64,000 bases of DNA, taken from positions 1 to 64,000 of the forward strand of contig CAWAYH010000009.1 in the NCBI GenBank assembly GCA_963786195.1. The letters run 5' to 3'. How positions within the stretch are numbered: position 1 is the stretch's first letter; each line of letters begins with the position of its first letter. The stretch is from CAWAYH01 sp963786195 (GTDB lineage Bacteria > Acidobacteriota > Vicinamibacteria > Vicinamibacterales > 2-12-FULL-66-21). A program made the translations under genes and the position numbers. The notes under the pieces were generated by a model. It was not told the origin of the DNA, did no database searches, and saw nothing but the letters and a program-made list of their open reading frames with translations. Positions 46,057 through 53,472 of this stretch are shown here, piece after piece.

Positions 46057-47570
46057 GGCTGTGCTCCCGGACTCGGAACCTGCAAATCGTTCATGGGCGA
46101 GGCCACGAACAGCCGCCTCGCGAGCCGCGCCAGCACGCGCGCCCGCCGCGCGGATCGCGCGACCCGCGCGCTGTCCGTCGCGATTCCGGTGTTGGCGTAC
46201 ATCTGACGGTACAGCTTCGAAATCAGCACGAACGCGAGACGCCCGCGGAGCGATCGCACGCACGCGGATCGCTCCCAGATTAGGCGAAATCGATAGAAAT
46301 CGTCCCAGGTCGCCTGCGTTCGCCGCCGGATGTCGTCGGCCGACATCAGCGGATGCGGCGCATAGACTTTCGGCCGTTCCGCAGAGGGGATCAACCAGTA
46401 GCGGGAGAGCGGTATCTCACCCACGCGCGCCGCGCTCGAGTCCTCGCGCTCCCATCTTGCGAAATCGACGGTGCCGGGAAACGGCGTGAGCATCACGAAC
46501 TGCGCAAACGAGACGCCGGCACGCTGTGCGACCTCGGACGTGGCCCGAAACGTGTCGGCGTTGTCCGTCGGCAGGCCGAAGATGAACGACCCCAGCACGT
46601 GGACGCCGTGGTGCTTGAAGGCCTGCAGGCGCGTCACGAGCGCTTCGCCCGCGTCGTTGAAGTCCTTGTAGACGGCTTTCAGTCCTTCCGGTGTGACGGA
46701 TTCGACGCCGACGAGGGCGCCGCGAATCCGCGCCCGCCGCATGGCCTTCAGAAACTCGGGATCCTCGGCCGCCTCCATCGTGATCTGCGTGTAGAAGACG
46801 AGATCGGCGGGCAGGCGCTCGAGCTGCGCCATCAGATCGAACCTTTCCTGGCGGAGCGCCATGAGAGTGGCCAGATGCCGGGCATCAGACCGCCGCCGGG
46901 CGGCCGCGAGGTCGGCGAGCGTCACCGGATAGAAGTTGTCGTCGGAGAGCAGAATGAAACGGAAGCCGCGGCGCCTCAGCTCGACAACCTCCCTGATGAT
47001 TTCGTCCACGCCGCGCTGACGCGGCTTCTGGCCGTCGGTCCGCCACACCGAGCAGAACGAGCAGTGCTTCGGGCACCCGCGAACGGTCTGGACGGATCCC
47101 CACATGTAGCGATCCGAGGGCAGCAGATCCCAGCGCGCCGACACGAACGAGTCCGCATCGACGCGGCCTCCGTCGTACAGCGCCTGCGGCGCGCCGGTCG
47201 CGCAGTCATTCAACACGTGCGACCAGATCACATCGCCGTCGCCCTTGACAACGGCGTGTGCGGCGCCGTGCTCGCGTGCTTCGTCCGGGTAGAGCGTTGC
47301 ATGGATGCCACCGAACACGACCGTCGCTCCACGGGCGCGCGCCTCGCGGCCGACGGCGTATCCACGAAGCGCGTTGGCCGTGTGAATGCCGATGCCGACG
47401 ACGTCGCCCGGCTCGACGGTCGCCGTGTCGAACGGTTCGAGCGTCTCATCGACGATCGACGGCGTGCCGTAGCGCTCGGGCGTCGCGGCCGCGAGCACGT
47501 ACAACCAGCGGGGCGTGATGACGGCGGTGCCGAAGGACAGATCGCTCGGGTTGACGAGGTGAACGCGCAT
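46029..47570 (-). CDS. Cobalamin-binding-domain radical SAM protein
   Basis: This is a 513-residue cytoplasmic radical SAM enzyme of the B12-binding class. Residues ~1-145 form a cobalamin-type Rossmann domain (VHLVNPSDLSFG, GDVVGIGIHTANALRGYAVG, VVFGGIHATLYPDEA) without the DxHxxG His motif, which indicates base-off cobalamin or no cofactor. The SAM core starts RGCPKHCSFC (CxxxCxxC cluster) and continues FILLSDDNFYP, GALVGVESVTPEGLKAVYKDFN and VLGSFIFGLPTDN. A C-terminal domain (~380-490) resembles that of HpnP-type methylases. Family members methylate unactivated carbons, as in hopanoids; the product here is unknown. It overlaps the downstream exported-protein gene. Confidence 0.82.
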   Translation of the reverse strand: MRVHLVNPSDLSFGTAVITPRWLYVLAAATPERYGTPSIVDETLEPFDTATVEPGDVVGIGIHTANALRGYAVGREARARGATVVFGGIHATLYPDEAREHGAAHAVVKGDGDVIWSHVLNDCATGAPQALYDGGRVDADSFVSARWDLLPSDRYMWGSVQTVRGCPKHCSFCSVWRTDGQKPRQRGVDEIIREVVELRRRGFRFILLSDDNFYPVTLADLAAARRRSDARHLATLMALRQERFDLMAQLERLPADLVFYTQITMEAAEDPEFLKAMRRARIRGALVGVESVTPEGLKAVYKDFNDAGEALVTRLQAFKHHGVHVLGSFIFGLPTDNADTFRATSEVAQRAGVSFAQFVMLTPFPGTVDFARWEREDSSAARVGEIPLSRYWLIPSAERPKVYAPHPLMSADDIRRRTQATWDDFYRFRLIWERSACVRSLRGRLAFVLISKLYRQMYANTGIATDSARVARSARRARVLARLARRLFVASPMNDLQVPSPGAQPCVPQSITL

Positions 47571-47588
47571 GTGTCGGAGGCCTCTCCC

Positions 47589-47783
47589 TCAGAACGCGCC
47601 GGCGACTGATTTGGCGAACTTCGTAAAAAAGCGCGAGGTTGCGACGGCAGTCTTCTGCGATCCGCGGCCGACGGCGACGCCAGCATCCGCTGCCGCACCC
47701 CAGGGCGTCGGGCTTTTCGCGTTCATTGACGGTGCAGTGCTCGACGACGACAACGGAAGCGCCTGGCCGGGAAGCGCGTTCAA
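47589..47783 (-). CDS. Small hypothetical protein or C-terminal fragment
   Basis: A frame of about 64 codons begins at TTG 47783 and ends TSRFFTKFAKSVAGAF. It is rich in Ser, Ala and Gly, with an amphipathic C-terminal helix. A longer upstream part may exist in another frame (RTRLMRPILHLKR just before it), because the two readings abut at TTGA. I do not recognise the family. It lies between BlaR1 and the radical-SAM gene, and could be the displaced C-terminus of a frameshifted neighbour. The rest of 47571-47868 shows nothing else I can support. Confidence 0.3.
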   Translation of the reverse strand: MNALPGQALPLSSSSTAPSMNAKSPTPWGAAADAGVAVGRGSQKTAVATSRFFTKFAKSVAGAF

Positions 47784-47868
47784 CGCTTCAAGTGGAGAAT
47801 CGGTCGCATGAGGCGGGTCCGCTGGCGGTTCAGCGTCCCGACGGATTTCAGCGGCAGTACCGACAGAT

Positions 47869-49023
47869 TCAGGAACTCGCGCCTCGCTGCATGGCCCCGA
47901 TCGGCTGCACTGCCGCCGCGGGTGTTCTGGTGCGATCCACCGCTCGCTGTGATCTGGCAGACAGCGCCGCTGCGGCGGGACTCGTCCGGCCGAGGTCCGA
48001 CGCGCGAACCTCGGTTGCCGGAATGATCCGCCGCAGAACGGGAACCGCGCCGGCCTGCAGCGTGTCGAGCGGCGCCGCGATCACGACCAGCTCGACGCTC
48101 GCGGCAACCAGTGAAAGACCCACGAGCGCGCTGGCGGCCGTGGCCAGCGCTGGAATGGAGCCGGCAGTGGACGTGCTGCGGCGCCTGTCGAGGATTCGGA
48201 CGATTCTGGTCTTCAAGGCCGCCGATGACAGCACGGCGGGCGCAAGACGGGCGGTTGCCCGATTGACGTCGAGGGCGGCCAGCCTGGTCAGGCACGCCGC
48301 GTACTCACGCGCCGCGCCCGTCAGGTTGATCGTCCAGTCGTCGCACGCCACCTCGCGCTCCAGGTGAAGCTGACGATCGATCCACCAGATGGCCGGATGC
48401 AGGCCCGCGACCGCGCGCACGATCGCCTGAAGGAGGCGACCGACGTCATCCCGCCGCTGCACGTGCGCCCACTCGTGCACGAGGATTCGATCCAGGTCTT
48501 CGTCGCTCATCTCACGGAGCACCTCAGGCGCCACCGCGATCGCCGGCCTCCCCACACCCAGAACCGCCGCGAGCCGCACATCGTCTGACACACCCAGACA
48601 CGCGCGACGTCCCTGTTGGCGGATTGCGGTCCAATAGCGAAGCCGCGCTTCTCGACCTGCAGGGAACGTCCTGCACGCGCGCGCGGCGCGCCTGAGGCAG
48701 GCCAGCGCGACGGCCGTTCGCCCGAGTGCGATCGCGATCCAGCCGCTCCACAGCACCGCCAGGACGACTGCAGGCCATATCGGCAGCGCGGGCACCTCGA
48801 CGCCGATGACGGGCGCGGTCAGAGCTCCTGGCTCGGACGCCGGCGCGACTGCGCCTCCGGACGTCTGGAGCCACGCAATCGCCGGCAATGCGAGGATTGA
48901 CACGAGCGCGATCCACCAGAGGCGATACCGGGTCGTGGCGCTCATCCTTCCTGCGCGCATGACGAGCGTCGCCGTCAGTGCCACCGCACTTCCCTGCCAG
49001 AGCCAGTTGAGCAGCGCGTCCAC
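47869..49023 (-). CDS. BlaR1/MecR1-like M56 metallopeptidase sensor
   Basis: This is a membrane-bound M56 peptidase of about 384 residues. N-terminal helices (LWWIALVSILALPAIAWL, WPAVVLAVLWSGWIAIALG) lead to the cytoplasmic zinc protease: AIAVAPEVLREMSDEDLDRILVHEWAHVQRRDD (HExxH) and QLHLEREVACDDW (third ligand Glu). A further helix (ALVGLSLVAASVELVVIAA) and a low-complexity tail follow; no penicillin-binding sensor domain is present, so the input signal is unknown. In known systems the activated protease leads to cleavage of the BlaI repressor. It lies 8 bp downstream of blaI. The final residues may be altered by a frame break. Confidence 0.83.
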   Translation of the reverse strand: MDALLNWLWQGSAVALTATLVMRAGRMSATTRYRLWWIALVSILALPAIAWLQTSGGAVAPASEPGALTAPVIGVEVPALPIWPAVVLAVLWSGWIAIALGRTAVALACLRRAARACRTFPAGREARLRYWTAIRQQGRRACLGVSDDVRLAAVLGVGRPAIAVAPEVLREMSDEDLDRILVHEWAHVQRRDDVGRLLQAIVRAVAGLHPAIWWIDRQLHLEREVACDDWTINLTGAAREYAACLTRLAALDVNRATARLAPAVLSSAALKTRIVRILDRRRSTSTAGSIPALATAASALVGLSLVAASVELVVIAAPLDTLQAGAVPVLRRIIPATEVRASDLGRTSPAAAALSARSQRAVDRTRTPAAAVQPIGAMQRGASS

Positions 49024-49031
49024 GGTGCCTC

Positions 49032-49409
49032 CTACTCGGCGTCCCGGATCAACTGTTTGAGGCGCTCGAGTTCTGCCGGATCGATGCGCTCGTCCTCCAG
49101 GACGTTGAGGACCAGCAGGGTCGGTGAATTGTTGAACAGCCGCGACGCGAGGTGGCTCAGCGCGCGGCGGCGCGCCTGGCGCTGGTCCACGAGCGGGCGG
49201 TAGATGAAGGCCCTGCCCGACCGCGTGTGGGTCAGGTAGCCCTTGGTCTCGAGGATGCGCAGCATGGTCTGGACGGTGCTGTAGCTGACGGGCCGCTTGC
49301 CGGAAAGCGCAGCCACGACCTCGCCCACGCTGGCCTGTTGCTTCGCCCAGAGGACTGTCATCAGCCTCGCTTCTCCGTCCGTCAACGCCGGGGATCGTCG
49401 TCTGGCCAT
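49032..49409 (-). CDS. BlaI/MecI-family repressor
   Basis: This is a 125-residue winged-helix repressor. Conserved blocks are SPALTDGEARLMTVLWAKQQASVGEVV, RPVSYSTVQTMLRILETKGYLTHTR (recognition helix) and the dimerisation helix with FNNSPTLLVLNVLEDERID. The ATG at 49409 is chosen because the family starts there; the frame is open to 49502 but without homology. It is the first gene of the blaI-blaR1 operon and has its own promoter with a short dyad over the -10, so it should be autoregulated. The target genes are unknown; no beta-lactamase is in the window. Confidence 0.87.
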   Translation of the reverse strand: MARRRSPALTDGEARLMTVLWAKQQASVGEVVAALSGKRPVSYSTVQTMLRILETKGYLTHTRSGRAFIYRPLVDQRQARRRALSHLASRLFNNSPTLLVLNVLEDERIDPAELERLKQLIRDAE

Positions 49410-49437
49410 AAGACCGAAGGAATTAAAAGTTAGGCAG

Positions 49438-49471
49438 ACAGACTGTAGCCGACCGAACAAACGTATGTCAA
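49438..49471 (-). promoter_or_regulatory. blaI promoter with dyad at the -10
   Basis: On the minus strand, TTGACA (49466-49471) is followed after 18 bp by TACAGT (49442-49447). The dyad ACAGTCTGT (49438-49446) overlaps the -10; TACA/TGTA-type half sites are typical BlaI operators. Confidence 0.55.
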
Positions 49472-49529
49472 TTAAAGAATTAAGAGTTGTGCAAAAATGC
49501 ACACGAAACCGATCCAGCGCCCGTCTCGC

Positions 49530-50738
49530 CTACCGGTCACACCGTCGGCAGGCCGGGCGGGTTGGATCGTCCTCGTCCCACAGCGATCCGACGACGACGG
49601 GCCGATTGAGATTCCCGTGCGCGAAGCTGACGAGCACCTCGTCATCGATTTCCGGCAGGAAGAACATGCCGTCGTTCCTTTGCCGCACGCGGAGCACGGC
49701 CTCGTAGCCACCTTCCCCGAATCGGTGTGACACGCCGGCGACGAAGTACTCCCCGTTGAATTTCGAGCCCACATCGATGTCGACGAGGATGCCCGGCTTG
49801 ATTCTGGGATTCCCGCGGGTGAGCAGCTCGGCGGCGATCCGCCCGACGGTGAGATCGTGGAACAGCTGGCGGGCCTGCTCGTCCGCTTCCTCCTGCGACG
49901 CCAGCGTTTGATCCAGGTTGATCGTCGCGGTCCTTCCGAGCACACCCGCGGGGTCGTCGTCTCGTGAGCCCAGAAGGATCGAGGGCGCCTGCGCCTCGCC
50001 GGTGAAGATCCCGGTCCGATCGGGATTGGGCCCGGTGACGACGAGCCTCTGGAGGCTGTGGCTCGCGGAGAGCTGCGGATGGAAGACCTGGAGCCTCGCG
50101 TCAGCGAATCGCCGTCTGCTCACCGACAGCAACGGTGGATCGTCGTCCGCATGTCGCAGGAACAGCGTGACGCCATCGATGGCGACCTCGAGATGGGCCT
50201 CGCGCGCGAGCGTCTTCAGAAAGTCCAGATCGTTCTGGTTGTGCTGGAACAAATGATCGTAATGGATGTCCGGATCAGACGTGACGTCTGCCTGGAGACC
50301 ATGCTCGGCGGCAATCATCCCGACGATCTGTGCGCTCGTGACGTCGCTGAACGTACGCGTTTTCAGCTCGTGGGTCAGCCGGAGCAACCGGCTCGCCGCG
50401 TGAACGACGATGAACGGCTGATGCTGCGGGAGCGGCTCGATCCCGACGACTTCTCCCTTGAAGAGGCTCGTCGTCTCCCGGCCCTCCGCCACGTCGACCA
50501 AAATATCGTCACCGAGCCGGATCCGTGACGCGAAGCGGGTCGCGTGCGGGCCGGTCAGCGCGATGCGGGCTTCGTCGGGCGAACCCTGCCGCAAGTCGAC
50601 CGTGACCCGGGGGTCCAGGCGGCCGGGCACTGCGCCGCCCGCTATCTCAACCTGTAAGTCCGCTTTGGGAAAAGCGGCAATCGTCGCTGAGCTGCCGATT
50701 AGGAGGGCCAGACACGCCGAGCGCGACAGGTTCTCCAT
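49530..50738 (-). CDS. Orphan VgrG/gpD-like spike protein with N-terminal signal-like segment
   Basis: This protein of about 402 residues has the fold of phage late-control protein D (gp27-like) joined to a gp5/VgrG OB-fold. An N-terminal hydrophobic stretch (ACLALLIGSSATIAAF) resembles a signal peptide. The gpD-like part has ILVDVAEGRETTSLFKGEVVGIEP, TFSDVTSAQIVGMIAAEHGL and HNQNDLDFLKTLAREAHLEV; the OB part has FLPEIDDEVLVSFAHGNLNRPVVVGSLWDED. It then stops, without the long beta-helix needle of full VgrG. No sheath, tube or baseplate gene is nearby. ATG 50738 has AGGAGG upstream. It lies 22 bp downstream of tRNA-Sec on the same strand. It could serve a distant injection system or be a domesticated remnant. 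Confidence 0.78.
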   Translation of the reverse strand: MENLSRSACLALLIGSSATIAAFPKADLQVEIAGGAVPGRLDPRVTVDLRQGSPDEARIALTGPHATRFASRIRLGDDILVDVAEGRETTSLFKGEVVGIEPLPQHQPFIVVHAASRLLRLTHELKTRTFSDVTSAQIVGMIAAEHGLQADVTSDPDIHYDHLFQHNQNDLDFLKTLAREAHLEVAIDGVTLFLRHADDDPPLLSVSRRRFADARLQVFHPQLSASHSLQRLVVTGPNPDRTGIFTGEAQAPSILLGSRDDDPAGVLGRTATINLDQTLASQEEADEQARQLFHDLTVGRIAAELLTRGNPRIKPGILVDIDVGSKFNGEYFVAGVSHRFGEGGYEAVLRVRQRNDGMFFLPEIDDEVLVSFAHGNLNRPVVVGSLWDEDDPTRPACRRCDR

Positions 50739-50759
50739 GCAGCCTCCTCTGCGCGCGAT

Positions 50760-50858
50760 TGGCGGAAGCGCCTGGGAGTCGAACCCAGCCCGCCCGCTAT
50801 CACGCGGGCAGCGACCGGTTTTGAAGACCGGGAGGGCCACCGGGCCCCGGTCGCTTCC
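50760..50858 (-). tRNA. selC: tRNA-Sec (anticodon UCA)
   Basis: A 99-nt tRNA has the features of bacterial selC: an extended acceptor stem opening GGAAGCG, a 7-nt anticodon loop CTTCAAA closed by a CCGGT/ACCGG stem with anticodon TCA (50822-50824), a long variable arm (GCCCGCGTGATAGCGGGC), a T arm with GGTTCGA, and an encoded 3' CCA. It decodes UGA as selenocysteine with SelA, SelB and a SECIS element. No sel gene is in the window. The long variable arm and TCA anticodon exclude ordinary tRNA-Ser or tRNA-Leu. Confidence 0.93.
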
Positions 50859-51070
50859 AACCACGGACATTATCCGCGGAATCGGCGGAATCCGCTGGAT
50901 AACACCGACATCGCGGCCGCGGACAACATCCGCGGACAACACGGACAACACGGACAGCGGTCGTTCGAAGTCGCGGGATTGGTCGCGATGTCGGATGAGT
51001 GAAGTCCTCAGGACCACCTCGAAGCTGTCTCATGAACCTGCCGCTCGTCCACGGTGCGAGCGAGCATGGC
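50859..51070. other. Non-coding spacer with CGGACAACA-type short repeats
   Basis: This is about 210 bp without a supportable gene. At 50865-50960 short units recur (CCGCGGA, then CGGACAACA at least three times in a row), with partial self-complementarity (GGCGGAATCCGC). It lies upstream of tRNA-Sec and may contain that gene's promoter, which I cannot pinpoint. Confidence 0.5.
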
Positions 51071-51270
51071 GCCCGCCTTCGCGCCGGAGGCGCTTCGGCG
51101 AGGTCTCGCCGGAGCAATAATGTGCGGCCTTGCGACGCGAGCGAGCGGAGCGAAGCGAGCCACGCGAACGGCCCGCCTCCGCGCCGGAGGCGCTTCGGCG
51201 AGGTCTCGCCGGAGCAATAATGTGCGGCCTTGCGACGCGAGCGAGCGGAGCGAAGCGAGCCACGCGAACG
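51071..51270. repeat. Two exact tandem copies of a 100-bp unit
   Basis: 51071-51170 and 51171-51270 are identical apart from one base. The unit contains an internal hairpin (GGCGAGGTCTCGCC) and the Arg/Ser-codon-like string GCGAGCGGAGCGAAGCGAGC. It is open in several frames but shows no protein signature, so I treat it as non-coding repeat DNA. Confidence 0.9.
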
Positions 51271-51308
51271 GAGCGAGCGTGGCGAAGCAGCGAGCGAGTG
51301 AGCGTGAA

Positions 51309-51337
51309 GGGGGGTCCGGCGGGGCGAAGCCCCCCGG
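51309..51337. terminator. GC-rich stem-loop at the end of the repeat block
   Basis: GGGGC (51321-51325), loop GAA, and GCCCC (51329-51333), extended by CCGG on both sides, form a very stable hairpin 5 bp from the stop codon of the minus-strand gene at 51342. It is in the right place to terminate that gene. No U-tract follows on either strand. Confidence 0.5.
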
Positions 51338-51341
51338 ATGA

Positions 51342-51986
51342 TTAGCGGTTGCGTGCGATCGTGACGCAGCGATCGCTCGGCGCGCAGGCGGATCGTGCGG
51401 CCGCGTGGACTTCGTGGGCGGCGCTCCTTCCGGCGGTGATCGCGCGCGACGTCTCGAAGTGGCCGTTGCCGTCCATCCAGACGCCGCTCTCGCCCCGGTT
51501 CCAGGATTGCCGGTAGTTCACACCATCGACGTACTCGCTGACGTGTTCGAGCTCGTGGGCGACCAGTTCGGCGACATTCTCGAATGACGCGATGCGCACC
51601 GTCGCCACGATGCGACCGAACTCGTACCTGGCGATGACGCACCTCGCCCGATACCGGCGTCCAGGTCCCGGCACTCGAATGTCGCGTTTGAAAGCGACAG
51701 CCAGTCGCGAGATGCGGCCCAGGCGGACGCACTGCTCGCGAAACGTCCGCGACCCGAGCAGGAGCGTCCGGGCCGATTTCCTGAGATGTTCGTCGAAGCG
51801 TATGTTCGACGGAAGCCCGAGCGTTGCGAGCTCGAGCTCCTCGTCTGATCCGGCCTGAACGCTATTGCTCGCCTGGCGCGGGGAGCGTGGCGCGACTGCA
51901 TCGACGTTCGTGAGGGCGTACGCGAACGTCGCTGTCAGACTCGCGCAGAACCAGAGGCGTTGTCTCGCGCCAGGTAGTGCCCACAT
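51342..51986 (-). CDS. Exported HExxH-type protein, putative metallopeptidase
   Basis: This 214-residue protein has an N-terminal hydrophobic segment (LWFCASLTATFAYALTNVDA) and a zinc-binding-like motif near residue 165, ENVAELVAHELEHVSEYVDG (HELEH), followed by YRQSWNRGESGVW. A Met-turn or third ligand is not obvious, so activity is uncertain. The middle is basic (RISRLAVAFKRDIRV, ARCVIARYEFGRIVATVRI). ATG 51986 with GGGACGAG upstream is preferred over GTG 51998. Similar short HExxH proteins occur singly in Acidobacteriota genomes, but I cannot name the family. It is adjacent to the 100-bp repeats and their hairpin. Confidence 0.6.
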   Translation of the reverse strand: MWALPGARQRLWFCASLTATFAYALTNVDAVAPRSPRQASNSVQAGSDEELELATLGLPSNIRFDEHLRKSARTLLLGSRTFREQCVRLGRISRLAVAFKRDIRVPGPGRRYRARCVIARYEFGRIVATVRIASFENVAELVAHELEHVSEYVDGVNYRQSWNRGESGVWMDGNGHFETSRAITAGRSAAHEVHAAARSACAPSDRCVTIARNR

Positions 51987-52150
51987 GTCTCGTCCCACTG
52001 TCCGCCGATGACCGGTGTTCGAATGCGCACGTGTTGTTCACCATCGCGCACGTTCGTCGAGAACACGCCCGCCGATTCCTGAACTTAGACGGACACGTGT
52101 CGTGCGCGGTTTAGCGAGCGTTGCAGTTAGGAGGGACGAATCGCGAAGGA

Positions 52151-52849
52151 TCAGATTTCCAGTAGACGAAGAAACTCGTCGGTGGCCTGAAGATTCTCGA
52201 ACACGATCGTCGCGCCGCTTTCGCGAAGTCGATCGGAGGTGAATCCGCCGGTCGCAACGGCGACAGGTACCGCGTCAACCACGAGAGCGCAGGCAACATC
52301 GTGAGGCGTATCGCCTACGACGAAAACGTCACGGGGAGAATTCGTCACGATGCCCGCACGGCGCGCGCGGTCTACCGCAATCGGCACCAGCGCGTTTCGA
52401 TCCGCCGCATCGTCGCCGAACGCGCCGTAGCGGAAGTAGCGCCACAGATCGTAGTGCTCGAGCTTGATGCGCGCACCTTGTTCGAAGTTGCCTGTCAGCA
52501 GACCGAGGGACACGTCGGGACGCGAGTCGAGCGCGCGCACGAGTTCGGGGACGCCCGGCAGCGCGCCTTTGACGCCGAGGCCCGGCTGGTGGATCTCTTC
52601 GGCGAGATGGAGCAGGTAGCGATCGCGCAGCTCGCCGAACAGCGTCTCGTCGAGCGCGCGACCAATGCGCGTGAGCGTGTCGTGAAGAATGATCCAGTCG
52701 GTCCGGCCTGCCACCGGAATGCCGTCGAGCGCGTCGATGTGCCCGACGATGTCTTCGCAGGCGCGATTCATCGCGCGAAGTCCGGCGCCGCCGGTGAGGA
52801 CGAGCGTTCCATCGATGTCGAAAAGCACGAGCTTGGTGCGCGTAGCCAT
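52151..52849 (-). CDS. HAD-superfamily phosphatase (phosphoglycolate phosphatase-like)
   Basis: This 232-residue cytoplasmic HAD hydrolase has all four motifs: VLFDIDGTLVLTGG (nucleophile Asp), SLGLLTGNFEQGA (motif II Thr), a motif III Lys region (ARIKLEHYDLWRYF), and VFVVGDTPHDVACA (motif IV acids). The alpha-helical cap lies between residues ~25 and 95. Sequence and size suit phosphoglycolate phosphatase or a related small-molecule phosphatase; the substrate is not determined. It is divergent from sodC. Intact. Confidence 0.85.
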   Translation of the reverse strand: MATRTKLVLFDIDGTLVLTGGAGLRAMNRACEDIVGHIDALDGIPVAGRTDWIILHDTLTRIGRALDETLFGELRDRYLLHLAEEIHQPGLGVKGALPGVPELVRALDSRPDVSLGLLTGNFEQGARIKLEHYDLWRYFRYGAFGDDAADRNALVPIAVDRARRAGIVTNSPRDVFVVGDTPHDVACALVVDAVPVAVATGGFTSDRLRESGATIVFENLQATDEFLRLLEI

Positions 52850-52888
52850 ACGGAGTGGTGCAGATTACAATCTGCTGCAGGAGGCAGT

Positions 52889-53464
52889 ATGAACCATGGA
52901 CGAGTGATGGTGACCGCCGGATTCCTGGCTGTCGCCGGTGCGATCGTGCTCGCGCAGGACAAGCCGCCGGCGCCACCCCAGAAAGCGGGCGCGGCCGCCA
53001 TGCGCGCTCACGCGGATATCAAGGGAGACGGCATTACCGGTCGCGCCGAGCTGGTCGAGCGCCACGTCGGGACGGGCGTGGTGGTCGACGTCACCGTCAC
53101 GGTCAACGGATTGAAGCCGGGCCGGCACGGGGTGCACCTGCACGCGATCGGCAAGTGCGAGGCCCCGGGCTTTACCGCCGCCGGTGGTCACTTCGATCCG
53201 GGACCGGCCGGCAACACCGATCCCGACGCGAATCATCCGTTCCACATGGGTGACATTCCGAATCTGCAGGTGGGCAACGACGGCAAGGGAACGTTGAAGG
53301 CCATGACGACGCGCGTAACGGTGTCCGCGGGGCCGCTCTCGATCTTCGACACGGACGGCACGGCCATCATCATTCACGCCAACGAGGATCAGGGGATCAC
53401 CGGCGAGCCCAAGTCGGGCGTCAGCGGCGGACCGCGTCTCGCCTGCGGCGTCTTCGCGCAGTAG
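52889..53464 (+). CDS. sodC: Periplasmic Cu/Zn superoxide dismutase
   Basis: This 191-residue exported SodC has the signal peptide VMVTAGFLAVAGAIVLAQ. Cu ligands are in GVHLHAIGKCEAP (two His, with the disulfide Cys) and AIIIHANEDQG (His); Zn ligands are in AAGGHFDPG, the HPFHMGD loop and the Asp of that loop. The second Cys and the catalytic Arg are in GGPRLACGVF. It dismutates superoxide in the periplasm. ATG 52889 has CAGGAGG (52878-52884) upstream. Intact. The neighbours on either side face the other way, so it is probably monocistronic. Confidence 0.93.
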   Translation: MNHGRVMVTAGFLAVAGAIVLAQDKPPAPPQKAGAAAMRAHADIKGDGITGRAELVERHVGTGVVVDVTVTVNGLKPGRHGVHLHAIGKCEAPGFTAAGGHFDPGPAGNTDPDANHPFHMGDIPNLQVGNDGKGTLKAMTTRVTVSAGPLSIFDTDGTAIIIHANEDQGITGEPKSGVSGGPRLACGVFAQ

Positions 53465-53472
53465 CGCGCGCG

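Noticed and set aside
50760..50858. tRNA-Ser or tRNA-Leu with long variable arm
   Set aside because: The anticodon is TCA in a CTTCAAA loop and the acceptor/T-stem length is that of tRNA-Sec.
51071..51270. Coding sequence in the 100-bp tandem repeat
   Set aside because: It is open in several frames on both strands but gives only Arg/Ala/Ser-rich translation, and the repeat has structural dyads instead.
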